This document shows positions 16,234-25,786 of a stretch of 64,000 nucleotides of DNA, piece after piece. Position numbers and translations under genes: made by a program. The notes beneath the pieces were generated by a model, which was not told the origin of the DNA, did not search any database, and saw nothing but the letters and a program-made list of their open reading frames with translations. Numbering within the stretch: position 1 is the stretch's first letter; each line of letters opens with the position of its first letter. Origin of the DNA: Enterobacter cloacae complex sp. R_G8 (lineage in GTDB: Bacteria; Pseudomonadota; Gammaproteobacteria; Enterobacterales; Enterobacteriaceae); contig NZ_CP102246.1 in the NCBI RefSeq assembly GCF_024599795.1, forward strand, positions 4,888,527 through 4,952,526. The letters are read 5' to 3'.

Positions 16234-17853
16234 TTAAAGGCTTTCACAACGCCAACCCGCCTCCCCCCACACCAGTTGATGTGTTAACGCTAACCCTTGC
16301 AGAAAGCCTTCATCGTGTGACACCACCAGCAGTGCCCCCGGGAAACCGGCCAGGGCCGCTTCAATCGCCTGGACCGATGCCAGATCCAGATGGTTGGTCG
16401 GTTCATCAAGCAGCAACAGCTGCGCGGCGTTCTCGCGCCACAATACGCAGGCCAGAGCGGCTTTCAGACGTTCACCTCCGCTCAGCGCTGCCAGTGGGAG
16501 TGAGACTTTATCCGCCCCCAGCTGAAGCTGTGCCAGACGGGTACGCAACGCCCCCTCTTCCAGCGGCGTATTGCTCAGATTGAGATGCGCCATCACCGAC
16601 TGCGTCAGATCCAGCTGCGACAGGTGTTGATCGAGATACGCACACGTTACCGAGACCTTGCAGCTGCCTGCACGGGGTGCGGTTTCACCGAGGATCACTT
16701 TCAACAGCGTTGATTTCCCGCAGCCATTGGGCCCCCTGAGCGCCACGCGCATCGGGCCGTCCATCCGCCAGTGCATTGGCGGAAGTGAGACATGCGGCAA
16801 TTGCAGTTTCTCCAGCACCAGCACCTGTTTCCCCTCGACAATCTGGCTTCCCGGCAGGGTAAACATGACCGGGGCATCTTCTTCCACCCGTTCCCGCGCC
16901 TTGTTGACCGCGGCATTCAGCGCATCGTTTTGTTCGCTGTGCTGCTTTTTCCATGTGCCAATACGTTCCTTTGCCGCGCCTTTGTATTTGACCCGCTCAA
17001 ACGACGCGATATTCAGGGTATCGACCGTACGCAAAGTCTTCGCCGAGCGCCGCTGGCTGTCGTCATGCTCTTTCTGCATTCGTGCGCGGGTGCGTTTGCG
17101 CTCCGTTGCCGCATGCTCCAGCGCCGCGCGGGCAGCCTGCTGTTCGGCATCACGTTGCTGTTTATAGTCTGCGTAATTGCCACCATAGCTGCGCAGCCCG
17201 GAGGCGCTCAGTTCAAGAATACGCGGCATCTGCGCCAGCAACTCACGATCGTGGGAGGCAACCAGCGCACCGCCCTGATAACGACTCAGCTGGTCGTAAA
17301 ACCACGCCCGGCCTTGTCGATCCAGATGGTTGGTGGGCTCGTCCAGCAGCAGGAAATCCGCTTCAGCCGTAAAGGCACCACACAGCAGCGCGCGGATCCG
17401 CTCGCCACCGCTGAATTCGGCGGCAGGTTTATTGGGGTCAAACGATGGCAGTTTCGCATGGACAAACGCCTCGCTCAGGCGTTCGGCTAAATCCCAGTAG
17501 CCGTCGAGCGTCTCCAGATCGTCAGGCTGGTAATCACCGCGATCGATGCGCTTACGCGCGGCAAAAATCACGTCGTAACCGAGCAGTTCAGCAAGCGTTG
17601 TCTGCGGGGAGATATCCTGCTGCTGTGCCACATAGACATGTGAGACAAAACGCTCAATATGACCGCTGGCAGGTTCATCCAGCCCCGCCAGCATACGCAG
17701 CAGACGCGTTTTTCCGCTGCCGTTACGCCCAACCAGCGCGCACAGGGACGGAGCCAGAGAGAGATTCAGTGGACCAAAAAGGGTATCGCCCGTCGCAAAC
17801 TGACAGGTGACCTGATGCAAAATAAAAGAAGGGGACTGCGCAAAATGAGCCAT
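16234..17853 (-). CDS. Uncharacterised ABC-F ATPase
   Basis: A 539-residue soluble protein with two ABC domains in tandem and no membrane segment, the ABC-F layout seen in ribosome-associated translation factors and antibiotic-protection proteins. First domain: Walker A GRNGSGKT (about 42-49), signature FSGGER, LLLDEPTNHLD. Second domain: GPNGCGKST, LSGGER, LLLDEPTNHLD. Between them is a charged linker of about 90 residues (about 225-315). It does not look like Uup, EttA, YbiT or YheS, and K-12 has no such gene here. The start at 17853 has AGGAG five to six bases upstream. Whether it protects ribosomes from a drug or tunes translation cannot be read from the sequence. Confidence 0.88.
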   Translation of the reverse strand: MAHFAQSPSFILHQVTCQFATGDTLFGPLNLSLAPSLCALVGRNGSGKTRLLRMLAGLDEPASGHIERFVSHVYVAQQQDISPQTTLAELLGYDVIFAARKRIDRGDYQPDDLETLDGYWDLAERLSEAFVHAKLPSFDPNKPAAEFSGGERIRALLCGAFTAEADFLLLDEPTNHLDRQGRAWFYDQLSRYQGGALVASHDRELLAQMPRILELSASGLRSYGGNYADYKQQRDAEQQAARAALEHAATERKRTRARMQKEHDDSQRRSAKTLRTVDTLNIASFERVKYKGAAKERIGTWKKQHSEQNDALNAAVNKARERVEEDAPVMFTLPGSQIVEGKQVLVLEKLQLPHVSLPPMHWRMDGPMRVALRGPNGCGKSTLLKVILGETAPRAGSCKVSVTCAYLDQHLSQLDLTQSVMAHLNLSNTPLEEGALRTRLAQLQLGADKVSLPLAALSGGERLKAALACVLWRENAAQLLLLDEPTNHLDLASVQAIEAALAGFPGALLVVSHDEGFLQGLALTHQLVWGEAGWRCESL

Positions 17854-17901
17854 AAGCACTCCTGAATGAAATCAAAACATCCCCTGCCGACGCGGTCGCG
17901 T

Positions 17902-17939
17902 TTAGCAAGGATCGAAATTCATCAGTCGTGTTTGTTCAT
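17902..17939 (-). other. Two coupled mini reading frames in the ABC-F leader
   Basis: On the minus strand a 5-codon frame (Met-Asn-Lys-His-Asp-stop, 17939-17922) overlaps a 6-codon frame (Met-Asn-Phe-Asp-Pro-Cys-stop, 17922-17902) through a TGATG junction. A small inverted repeat ACGCG/CGCGT follows at 17890-17901, and the ABC-F start is about 50 bases on. Leader peptides of this kind control some drug-inducible ABC-F genes, but the spacing from the nearest AGGAG (12 bases) is long, so translation is unproven. Confidence 0.3.
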
Positions 17940-18033
17940 TTTCGGAATGCGCTCCTGAGGGAGAAAGTTAACGCCGGTAAGGATAGCGGTAATGTGTTGA
18001 CCATTTCAAGATTAAATTTTCACCGGCACGCCA

Positions 18034-18062
18034 TAAAAAAACCCGCCGAAGCGGGTTTTTAG
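18034..18062 (-). terminator. Terminator after glyS
   Basis: ATAAAAAAACCCGC, a short loop and GCGGGTTTTT lie about 20 bases past the glyS stop. The A run gives a T run on the minus-strand message. Confidence 0.85.
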
Positions 18063-18082
18063 CATTTATAACAACAAGCACA

Positions 18083-20152
18083 TTACTGCAGCAGCGAAAT
18101 ATCCGCCACGCGCAGGAACAGCTCACGCAGTTTTTCGAGCATAGAGAGACGGTTAATACGCAGATCTTTATCTTCCACGTTAACCATCACTTTCTCGAAG
18201 AAGGCGTCGATAACGTCACGCAGCTCCGCCAGCTCTACCAACGCTTCCTGGTAACGGCCTTCTGCGAAGTATGGCTCCAGCTTGTCACGCAGCACCACAA
18301 CCTGCATCGCCAGGGCGATCTCTTCCGGCTCTTTCAACGTCGCGGCGTTCACACGCTCGTTCAGCGTTTCGTCAGATTTCGCCAGAATGTTGGAGACACG
18401 CTTGTTCGCCGCCGCCAGAGCAGATGCCGCTTCCAGCGTACGGAAGTGAGAAACCGCCTTCATACGCGCATCGAAGTCAGCCGGACGCGTTGGACGACGC
18501 GCCAGCACCGCCTGAATGGTATCCACGGTGTAACCTTCGTCCTGATACCACGCGCGGAAGCGACCGAGCATAAAGTCGATCACGTCATCCACCACGTTGG
18601 CATTGGTCAGCTTGTCACCGTACAGACGCACCGCTTCTTCGGTCAGAGTCTGCAGATCGAGGTTCAGGTTCTTCTCAACGATGATACGCAGCACGCCCAG
18701 CGCCGCACGACGCAGCGCGAACGGGTCTTTATCCCCTTTCGGGTGCTGACCGATACCGAAGATACCCGCCAGGGTGTCCATCTTATCAGCAATCGCGACC
18801 GCACAAGCTACCGGGTTAGACGGCAGTTCATCACCTGCAAAGCGCGGCTGATACTGCTCGTTCAGGGCTACCGCCACATCTTCCGCTTCGCCATCGTGAC
18901 GCGCGTAGTGCATGCCCATGACGCCCTGGGTGTCGGTAAATTCGAACACCATGTTGGTCATCAGGTCACACTTGGAGAGCAGGCCCGCACGGGTGGCATG
19001 GTTAACGTCCGCGCCAATTTCACGGGCGATCCAGCCGGACAGCTCCGCGATACGGTCGGTCTTGTCGCGCAGCGTACCCAGCTGCTGCTGGAACAGCACG
19101 GTCTGCAGGCGCGGCAGGTTATCTTCCAGACGCTTTTTACGGTCGGTATTGAAGAAGAACTCCGCATCCGCCAGACGTGGACGTACCACTTTCTCGTTAC
19201 CGGAGATAATCTGCTGCGGATCTTTCGATTCGATGTTCGCCACGAAGATAAAGTTTGGCAGCAGCTTGCCGTCGTTGGCATAAACCGGGAAGTATTTCTG
19301 GTCACCCTTCATGGTGTACACCAGCGCTTCTGCCGGAACCGCGAGGAATTTCTCTTCAAACTTCGCGGTCAGCACAACCGGCCATTCCACCAGCGAGGTG
19401 ACCTCTTCCAGCAGGCTGTCGCTCAGGTCAGCGTTACCGCCAATCTTGCGCGCCGCCTCTTCTGCATCGGCTTTGATTTTGGCTTTACGCTGTTCGTAGT
19501 CAGCAATGACTTTACCGCGCTCCAGCAGGATCTGCGGATACTGGTCGGCATTGTCGATGGTGAACTCTGGCTCGCCCATGAAGCGGTGTCCGCGAATCAC
19601 GCGATCGGATGCCACGCCCAGAATGGTCGCCGGAATAACGGTGTCGCCCAGCAGCAGGGTCACGGTGTGTACCGGACGCACGAAGTGTACGTCGGACGCG
19701 CCCCAGCGCATCAGCTTAGGAATGGGCAGCTTAGCCAGCGAAGTGGCGATCATGTCTGGCAGCAGCGCTTCGGCGCGTTCACCTTTTACGTGAGCGCGAT
19801 ACAGCAGCCATTCGCCTTTATCCGTGGTCAGACGCTCGGCCTGGTCAACGGTGATGCCGCAACCACGCGCCCAGCCTTCTGCGGCTTTGCTTGGTTTGCC
19901 TTCCGCGTCGAACGCCTGGGCAATCGCCGGGCCACGTTTTTCCACTTCACGATCCGGCTGTGACGCCGCCAGGTTAGCCACTTTCAGCGCCAGACGACGC
20001 GGAGCAGCAAACCATTCAATTTTACCGTGCGCCAGGCCAGCGTTATCCAGCTCGGCAGTCACGTTCGCAGCAAAAGATTCAGCCAGGCTGCGCAGGGCTT
20101 TTGGTGGCAGCTCTTCAGTGCCAATTTCCACCAGGAAAGTTTTCTCAGACAT
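18083..20152 (-). CDS. glyS: Glycyl-tRNA synthetase beta subunit
   Basis: At 689 residues it has exactly the E. coli length. Together with GlyQ it forms the alpha2-beta2 glycyl-tRNA synthetase of bacteria; the beta subunit binds and positions tRNA-Gly. The N-terminus [15 protein letters not shown] is characteristic, and an HD-like region ([14 protein letters not shown]) and the C-terminal anticodon-binding helical domain (from about residue 570) are recognisable. It lies 9 bases after glyQ in one operon and ends with a strong terminator. Confidence 0.98.
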   Translation of the reverse strand: MSEKTFLVEIGTEELPPKALRSLAESFAANVTAELDNAGLAHGKIEWFAAPRRLALKVANLAASQPDREVEKRGPAIAQAFDAEGKPSKAAEGWARGCGITVDQAERLTTDKGEWLLYRAHVKGERAEALLPDMIATSLAKLPIPKLMRWGASDVHFVRPVHTVTLLLGDTVIPATILGVASDRVIRGHRFMGEPEFTIDNADQYPQILLERGKVIADYEQRKAKIKADAEEAARKIGGNADLSDSLLEEVTSLVEWPVVLTAKFEEKFLAVPAEALVYTMKGDQKYFPVYANDGKLLPNFIFVANIESKDPQQIISGNEKVVRPRLADAEFFFNTDRKKRLEDNLPRLQTVLFQQQLGTLRDKTDRIAELSGWIAREIGADVNHATRAGLLSKCDLMTNMVFEFTDTQGVMGMHYARHDGEAEDVAVALNEQYQPRFAGDELPSNPVACAVAIADKMDTLAGIFGIGQHPKGDKDPFALRRAALGVLRIIVEKNLNLDLQTLTEEAVRLYGDKLTNANVVDDVIDFMLGRFRAWYQDEGYTVDTIQAVLARRPTRPADFDARMKAVSHFRTLEAASALAAANKRVSNILAKSDETLNERVNAATLKEPEEIALAMQVVVLRDKLEPYFAEGRYQEALVELAELRDVIDAFFEKVMVNVEDKDLRINRLSMLEKLRELFLRVADISLLQ

Positions 20153-20161
20153 GGCCGCCTC

Positions 20162-21073
20162 TTATTTGTTTCGGTTGCACATCGGGAAGCCAAGGGCTTC
20201 ACGGGACGCATAGTACGCTTCTGCAACGGCTTTGGTCAGGGTGCGAATACGCAGAATGTAGCGCTGACGTTCAGTCACGGAGATCGCTTTGCGGGCGTCC
20301 AGCAGGTTGAAGCTGTGGGCGGCCTTCAGAATACGCTCGTAGGCAGGCAGCGGCAGCGGAGTCTCCAGCGCCAGAAGCTGCTGCGCTTCTTTCTCGTACT
20401 GCTCGAAGCAGGTGAACAGGAAGTCCACGTCCGCGTATTCGAAGTTATAGGTGGATTGCTCCACTTCGTTCTGATGGAACACGTCGCCGTAAGTGGTTTT
20501 ACCCAGCGGGCCGTCGCTCCAGACCAGGTCGTAAACGCTGTCTACGCCCTGAATGTACATGGCCAGACGTTCCAGACCGTAGGTGATTTCACCCGTAATC
20601 GGTTTACATTCCAGACCGCCAACCTGCTGGAAGTAGGTGAACTGCGTCACTTCCATGCCGTTCAGCCACACTTCCCAACCCAGACCCCAGGCACCCAGCG
20701 TTGGGTTTTCCCAGTTATCTTCCACGAAACGAATGTCGTGAATGGTTGGATCCATACCCAGCTCTTTCAGTGACCCAAGGTACAGTTCCTGAATATTGTC
20801 TGGCGATGGCTTAATCACCACCTGGAACTGATAGTAGTGCTGCAGACGGTTTGGGTTTTCGCCGTAACGGCCATCGGTCGGACGACGGGAAGGCTGCACA
20901 TAAGCAGTCGCCATTGGCTCTGGCCCCAACGCGCGTAAGCTGGTCATCGGGTGTGAGGTGCCTGCGCCGACTTCCATGTCCAAAGGTTGAACAATGGTGC
21001 AGCCCTGGCGAGCCCAGTAATCCTGTAAGGTCAGGATCAGGCCCTGGAAGGTCTTGGTATCAAACTTTTGCAT
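20162..21073 (-). CDS. glyQ: Glycyl-tRNA synthetase alpha subunit
   Basis: The catalytic subunit, 303 residues as in E. coli, which forms glycyl-adenylate and charges tRNA-Gly. Class II synthetase motifs are visible: [21 protein letters not shown] (about 78-98) and [12 protein letters not shown] (motif 3, about 185-196). The operon order glyQ-glyS is conserved. The next gene upstream, ysaB, lies about 160 bases away on the same strand. Confidence 0.98.
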   Translation of the reverse strand: MQKFDTKTFQGLILTLQDYWARQGCTIVQPLDMEVGAGTSHPMTSLRALGPEPMATAYVQPSRRPTDGRYGENPNRLQHYYQFQVVIKPSPDNIQELYLGSLKELGMDPTIHDIRFVEDNWENPTLGAWGLGWEVWLNGMEVTQFTYFQQVGGLECKPITGEITYGLERLAMYIQGVDSVYDLVWSDGPLGKTTYGDVFHQNEVEQSTYNFEYADVDFLFTCFEQYEKEAQQLLALETPLPLPAYERILKAAHSFNLLDARKAISVTERQRYILRIRTLTKAVAEAYYASREALGFPMCNRNK

Positions 21074-21233
21074 AGTATTTCGTGCTGGATACGTGTGGTT
21101 TTAAATGGAAGGGACCAGTATACCCGCTGGCTGCAAGATATACAGTACGAAACGGGGTTGTTTAGGGAAAATTGGGAAATAAGCGTACGAGCCAGAACGC
21201 GGCGGGCGTCTGGCTGTCGATTATGCGAGCAGG

Positions 21234-21539
21234 TTAGCGCATGGAGAGATGCAAAAACTGGCCGTCCGCATCAAACGAGCAGACAAAGCCCTCTTTACGA
21301 GAAGTATGGCCCCGCAGCTCATAGCTGCCCTGAAAGCGCTCAAAGCCGATGACATCAATTTTCTGCGCGTCCAGGTTATAGCGATGAGCCGCCTGATCTT
21401 TACACAGCTGTTCCATATTCAGGGAGCGTTCCGGGCTGATCTTGCCCTGCTGCGCTTTTTGCACCGGTGCTTCCTGAGGCGCACTACATCCGGCCAGTAC
21501 CACCAGCAGAAAGAGTGACCCCACACGCTTCATCATCAT
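21234..21539 (-). CDS. ysaB: Small lipoprotein YsaB
   Basis: A 101-residue protein (E. coli YsaB about 99). The N-terminus [18 protein letters not shown] is a lipoprotein signal with lipobox VLAGC, giving a mature protein from about Cys18. The mature part contains two cysteines (QLCKDQ and FVCSFD) but no known domain. Function unknown. It is divergent from wecH and lies upstream of glyQS on the same strand. Start not certain among the three adjacent Met codons. Confidence 0.85.
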   Translation of the reverse strand: MMMKRVGSLFLLVVLAGCSAPQEAPVQKAQQGKISPERSLNMEQLCKDQAAHRYNLDAQKIDVIGFERFQGSYELRGHTSRKEGFVCSFDADGQFLHLSMR

Positions 21540-21721
21540 TTTTATTACCGCCCTGGTCAGTGGCTGTTATTTTTAGTAGCAAAGCTTTTATAGATTACGG
21601 TCTGGCATTCTGCGAATCTCGCGTTTGCCATACAAGTCCGCGTATTAAAACTCAGATTTTTCCAAGGAAAGACTTTTACACAATAGCAGTCACACTCTAT
21701 TTACAGGGAAAAGAGGAACTG

Positions 21722-22717
21722 ATGCAGTCAAAAATTAACTGGATTGATAATCTGCGAGGAATAGCGTGTCTGATGGTGGTTATGATCCACGCGACGACAT
21801 GGTATGTCACAAACGCACACAGTATCAGCCCCGTTGACTGGGATATCGCGAATATTCTCAACTCCGCGTCGCGCGTGAGCGTGCCGCTGTTCTTTATGAT
21901 TTCCGGTTTTCTCTTTTTTGGCGAGCGTAGCGCGCAACCGCGACACTTCATCCGCATCGCCGCATGCCTGGGGTTTTATAGCGCCGTCGCGCTGATTTAC
22001 ATCACGCTATTCACCTCAATTAACCCCGGCCTGTCACTCAAATATCTGCTGCAAAAGCCGGTGTTTTATCACCTGTGGTTTTTCTTCGCCATTATCGTTA
22101 TCTACCTGGTATCACCGTTGATTCAGGTAAAAAACGTCAGCGGAAAGATGCTTCTGGCGCTGATGGTGGTGATTGGCATCATCGCCAACCCGAATACCGT
22201 CTCACAAAAAATTGACGGTTTTGAGTGGCTGCCGGTAAACCTTTACATCAATGGCGATACCTTTTACTACGTAATTTACGGCATGCTGGGACGTGCTATC
22301 GGCATGATGGATACTCAAAAGCGCGGTATCAACTGGCTATGTGGGGCGTTGTTTATCATCGGCGTGATTGTCATTTCACGCGGGACGTTGCATGAGCTGC
22401 AATGGCGCGGCAATTTTGCTGATACCTGGTATCTGTACTGCGGGCCGATGGTCTTCATCTGTGCCGTTTCCCTGCTGACGCTCGTTAAAAACACCCTGAA
22501 CGCGCGCCCTCTTCCCGTGCTGGGTTTTATCTCGCGGCACTCGCTGGGCATTTACGGCTTTCACGCGCTGGTGATCCATGCGCTACGCACGAGAGGCGTT
22601 GAACTCAAAAGCTGGCCAGTGGTGGATATCGTCTGGATTTTCTCCGTCACACTGGTCTTAAGCCTGCTGCTGTCGATGCTGCTACAGAAGGTAGACACCC
22701 GCCGCTTCGTCAGTTGA
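21722..22717 (+). CDS. wecH: O-acetyltransferase WecH (YiaH)
   Basis: A 331-residue integral membrane acyltransferase of the acyltransferase-3 family, the same length as E. coli WecH, which adds O-acetyl groups to enterobacterial common antigen. About ten hydrophobic helices are seen, and the family hallmark [16 protein letters not shown] with its catalytic-type His is at residues 11-26. The frame is open from 21467, but the start at 21722 has AGAGGAA and gives the family N-terminus [13 protein letters not shown]. The stop overlaps the convergent GlxA-type gene by 8 bases. Confidence 0.94.
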   Translation: MQSKINWIDNLRGIACLMVVMIHATTWYVTNAHSISPVDWDIANILNSASRVSVPLFFMISGFLFFGERSAQPRHFIRIAACLGFYSAVALIYITLFTSINPGLSLKYLLQKPVFYHLWFFFAIIVIYLVSPLIQVKNVSGKMLLALMVVIGIIANPNTVSQKIDGFEWLPVNLYINGDTFYYVIYGMLGRAIGMMDTQKRGINWLCGALFIIGVIVISRGTLHELQWRGNFADTWYLYCGPMVFICAVSLLTLVKNTLNARPLPVLGFISRHSLGIYGFHALVIHALRTRGVELKSWPVVDIVWIFSVTLVLSLLLSMLLQKVDTRRFVS

Positions 22718-23630
22718 CGACGCGCTGTCGGGCCCGATGAAACTGGCGCGGGGAGGAAAACCCTGCCGCCAGGGAGGCCTGCTCCACGCCACGCCCCTGC
22801 AATAACCACTGCTCCGCCACCGCCAGACGCAGCTGTTCCAGGTAATCACGAACGCTTATCCCCAAATGCGTCTGGAACAGGCGGGTTAAATGGCGCGGGC
22901 TGACATGCGCCAGCGCGGCAATATCCGGCACGTTCCAGGCTTTTTGTGGGTCTGCGGTCAGCGCATCCTGAGCACGATGGATAGCCGGATGAAGATGATT
23001 GCGGTAGCGTAACCATGGCGATAGCTGCGGATCGTCCCCGGACCGGCGGAACCAGACCACCATCTCGCGCGCCACAGCCAGGGCCCTTTCTGGGCCGCAC
23101 AGGCGGTTAATCATATGCAGCGCCAGGTCGATACCCGAGGTGATCCCTGCGCTGGTCCAGACATTCTCATCCTGCACGAATATCCGGTTCTCTTTGATCG
23201 TCGCCGTGGGGGCGGCTGCACGTAAACGCCCGATAACTTCATGATGCGTTGTGCACTGCCGGTTGTTCAGCAGCCCTGATTTTGCTGCCAGCAATGCCCC
23301 TGAACAGACGCACATCACGGTGATATCCTGGCGCTGAATAGCCGGCTGCAGGCGCATCAGCCAGTGCTGGATCTGCATCGCCTGCGGCGTAGAAAACTGA
23401 ACGCGGGAGTCGCTTACACCGGGCAGAACCAGCAGGCTCCCTTCCGGAAGCCTTTCCGGCAATGGCGTGATACCGCTCATCATCAAACCAATCGACGTTT
23501 GAACCTCAGGTTGCGGGCCAATGTAATGCAAACGAAAGGCATCGCCTGCCAGGACAAAGGTTTCTGCCGGGCCGGTCATGTCTAATGACAACACCCCGGG
23601 CAACATAACGAACCAAACGTCGATGCGCAT
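22710..23630 (-). CDS. GlxA-type transcriptional regulator (DJ-1/PfpI + AraC)
   Basis: A 306-residue two-domain regulator. Residues 1-180 form a DJ-1/PfpI-like glutaminase-fold sensor, with the nucleophile-elbow segment [17 protein letters not shown]. The C-terminal 100 residues are an AraC-type double helix-turn-helix ([20 protein letters not shown], then [18 protein letters not shown]). Its ATG overlaps the stop of the upstream hydrolase by one base (TAATG), so the two are translationally coupled. It probably controls that hydrolase or a neighbouring amidase-type pathway; the ligand is unknown. K-12 has yiaA/yiaB in this interval instead. Confidence 0.87.
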   Translation of the reverse strand: MRIDVWFVMLPGVLSLDMTGPAETFVLAGDAFRLHYIGPQPEVQTSIGLMMSGITPLPERLPEGSLLVLPGVSDSRVQFSTPQAMQIQHWLMRLQPAIQRQDITVMCVCSGALLAAKSGLLNNRQCTTHHEVIGRLRAAAPTATIKENRIFVQDENVWTSAGITSGIDLALHMINRLCGPERALAVAREMVVWFRRSGDDPQLSPWLRYRNHLHPAIHRAQDALTADPQKAWNVPDIAALAHVSPRHLTRLFQTHLGISVRDYLEQLRLAVAEQWLLQGRGVEQASLAAGFSSPRQFHRARQRVVN

Positions 23631-24169
23631 TACAGTGACTCCAGCGTCTCCGCTACCGTTTTAATTCCGGCAAAACGCCCAGACAGTACCGTTTCGGTAC
23701 GATGACGAATTTCCGCTGCGCTAAGGGTAATTCCCTTGTACGTCATGGGAAACGTCAGCGTTGCCTCGCTAACAAAGGTCACAGCATAACCCAGATCGGA
23801 TGCCACCCGTGCGGTGGTTTCGCAGCACTGTTCAGTGCGAATGCCGCACACGATCAGCTGGTTGATATCACGCTCGCGCAGCCAGCGATCCAGGCCCGTG
23901 TCCGTGAAGGCATTATGGACGTGTTTCTGGAAAACCACATCCGGTTGATGACGTAAAAAGGCCATCGGTTTGACGTAGCCGCTTTGCAGTGAGAAAGGGC
24001 CGTTTTCATCCACATGGAAAATATCGACGACGGGAATGCCGCGTGATTGACAGCCTTCTATCAGCCCCAGCATTGCCTGCTGAAAGGCCGGCATATCTTG
24101 CTCCTGCCAGTAATCGCGGTGATGAAAAGACTGTTGGGTATCGATGTTGATTAATGCAATACGTGACAT
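23630..24169 (-). CDS. Isochorismatase-family cysteine hydrolase
   Basis: A 179-residue cysteine hydrolase with the family catalytic triad apparent: Asp10 (LINIDTQQSF), Lys82 (VVFQKHVHNAF) and Cys115 (CGIRTEQCCETT). The family includes nicotinamidases, N-carbamoyl amidases and isochorismatases; the substrate cannot be told. The frame is open to 24235, but the start at 24169 has GAGGAG seven bases upstream and opens directly with the first beta strand. Coupled to the downstream GlxA-type regulator. Confidence 0.85.
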   Translation of the reverse strand: MSRIALINIDTQQSFHHRDYWQEQDMPAFQQAMLGLIEGCQSRGIPVVDIFHVDENGPFSLQSGYVKPMAFLRHQPDVVFQKHVHNAFTDTGLDRWLRERDINQLIVCGIRTEQCCETTARVASDLGYAVTFVSEATLTFPMTYKGITLSAAEIRHRTETVLSGRFAGIKTVAETLESL

Positions 24170-24272
24170 GATGAATCTCCTCGCCAGTGGGTATGCGTAC
24201 ATACTGGCGAGGAAACAGGCACACGGACAGACCAAAAAAGGACATCCTCGTGCCTCTGACAGACAATCACGC

Positions 24273-25727
24273 TTATGACATCAGCGGCAGCAACTGCTGA
24301 TAGATTTTGCGGAACACATCGCGCCTTTCAGCATATCGCGCGTGGCGAGTTGCGTCGGGCAGATGAGCCTGTTCCAGCGTGAGCTGTGGCAACAGTTGCG
24401 AAAGCGGTTTTTCCGGGTTCATGGCTATCTGCGCCAGCCGCGCGGCACCCAGCGCCGGGCCTACATCGCCCCCGGTACGATAGTCCAGCTGCAATCCACT
24501 GATATCAGAAAGCATCTGGCGCCAGTAGCTGCTACGTGCGCCACCGCCGATCAGGGTGATGCTTGCTGGTTTCAGGCCGCAGTCATGGACCACGTCCATT
24601 CCGTCCGCCAGCGCATAGCCCACGCCTTCCAGAACCGCACGCGCCAGTTCCGCAGGACCGTGCTGATGGGTTAAACCAAAAAACACCCCTTTCGCTTCCG
24701 GGTTGTTGTGCGGCGTACGCTCACCGGAGAGATACGGTAAAAACCAGACGGTACCGGCATTTTCATCCGCCTGCTGTGCTGCGGTAATCAATGCCGGAAC
24801 ATCGGCCATCCCGGTCAGCTTCGCCGCCCAGTCCAGGCAAGACGCTGCACTGAGCATCACTGACATCAAATGCCATTTTCCTGGCAGCGCATGGCAGAAA
24901 CTGTGCACCGCACTTTCCGGGTTGCTGCGATACCCGTCGCTGACGGCAAAATAGACGCCAGAGGTGCCGAGAGACAGCATGGCTTGCCCCGCATCAACCA
25001 TCCCGACACCCACGGCGCCCGCCGCGTTATCCCCACCGCCGGCCACCACCGGCACAGCAGGCATATTCCAGCGTTCCGCAACGGCGGACTGTAAGGTGCC
25101 GGTAATTTCGCTGCCTTCAAAGAGTGCGGGCATATGCTCACGGGTGAGATGACAGGCATCCAGCATCGCCTCGCTCCAGTCGCGTTTCGCCACGTCGAGC
25201 CACATGGTGCCGGCGGCGTCGGACATGTCGCTGGCAAAATCCCCCGTCATGCGAAAACGCAGATAATCTTTTGGCAGTAAGACCTTCGCCACCTGACGGA
25301 AAATCGCCGGCTCATGGCGTTGCACCCAGAGGAGCTTCGGCGCGGTGAAGCCGGGCATCATCAGGTTGCCGGTGATGTCACGGGACGCAGGCACTCGCTC
25401 TTCAAGGAGTACGCACTCTTCCGCACAGCGGCCATCATTCCAGAGGATCGCAGGGCGCAGCACGCGATGCTGGCTGTCCAGCAGCGTAGCGCCGTGCATC
25501 TGTCCGGCGATACCCAGCGCGGTGACCTCACGCAGACTGTGCTGTTCACCTAAGGCCTTGATTGCGCGATCCGTCGCCAGCCACCACTGCTCCGGGTCCT
25601 GTTCCGACCATAACGGATGCGGACGCGAAACCTGCAGTTTTTCAGTCTGCGTTGCTAACACGTCACCCTGCTCGCTTAAGAGGATGGCTTTCACACCCGA
25701 TGTGCCAAGATCAATCCCGATATACAT
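24273..25727 (-). CDS. xylB: Xylulokinase
   Basis: Phosphorylates D-xylulose to D-xylulose-5-phosphate for the pentose phosphate pathway. It has 484 residues, as in E. coli. FGGY kinase motifs: the N-terminal phosphate loop GIDLGTSGVKA (4-14), the catalytic-base region MLWNDGRC-type segment (AILWNDGRCAEE, with Asp at about 103), GGGDNAAGAVG, and the C-terminal ATP-binding GGGARSSYWRQMLSDI. Second gene of the xylAB operon, 59 bases after xylA with a REP-like palindrome in the gap. Confidence 0.97.
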   Translation of the reverse strand: MYIGIDLGTSGVKAILLSEQGDVLATQTEKLQVSRPHPLWSEQDPEQWWLATDRAIKALGEQHSLREVTALGIAGQMHGATLLDSQHRVLRPAILWNDGRCAEECVLLEERVPASRDITGNLMMPGFTAPKLLWVQRHEPAIFRQVAKVLLPKDYLRFRMTGDFASDMSDAAGTMWLDVAKRDWSEAMLDACHLTREHMPALFEGSEITGTLQSAVAERWNMPAVPVVAGGGDNAAGAVGVGMVDAGQAMLSLGTSGVYFAVSDGYRSNPESAVHSFCHALPGKWHLMSVMLSAASCLDWAAKLTGMADVPALITAAQQADENAGTVWFLPYLSGERTPHNNPEAKGVFFGLTHQHGPAELARAVLEGVGYALADGMDVVHDCGLKPASITLIGGGARSSYWRQMLSDISGLQLDYRTGGDVGPALGAARLAQIAMNPEKPLSQLLPQLTLEQAHLPDATRHARYAERRDVFRKIYQQLLPLMS

Positions 25728-25745
25728 TGTGGTGGCTCCTTTGAC

Positions 25746-25784
25746 AGAAATGCCCGGTGGCGCTTCCGCTTACCGGGCCTACGT
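25746..25784. repeat. REP-like palindrome between xylA and xylB
   Basis: GCCCGGTGGCGCTTCC followed by GCTTACCGGGC makes an imperfect hairpin, the typical extragenic palindrome of Enterobacter and Klebsiella ending in CTACG. In the xylA-xylB spacer it may protect the upstream xylA message. Confidence 0.75.
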
Positions 25785-25786
25785 TT

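Noticed and set aside
18446..19963. 505-codon plus-strand frame
   Set aside because: Entirely antisense to glyS, whose protein is a full-length family match; long antisense frames are common in GC-rich codon-biased genes.
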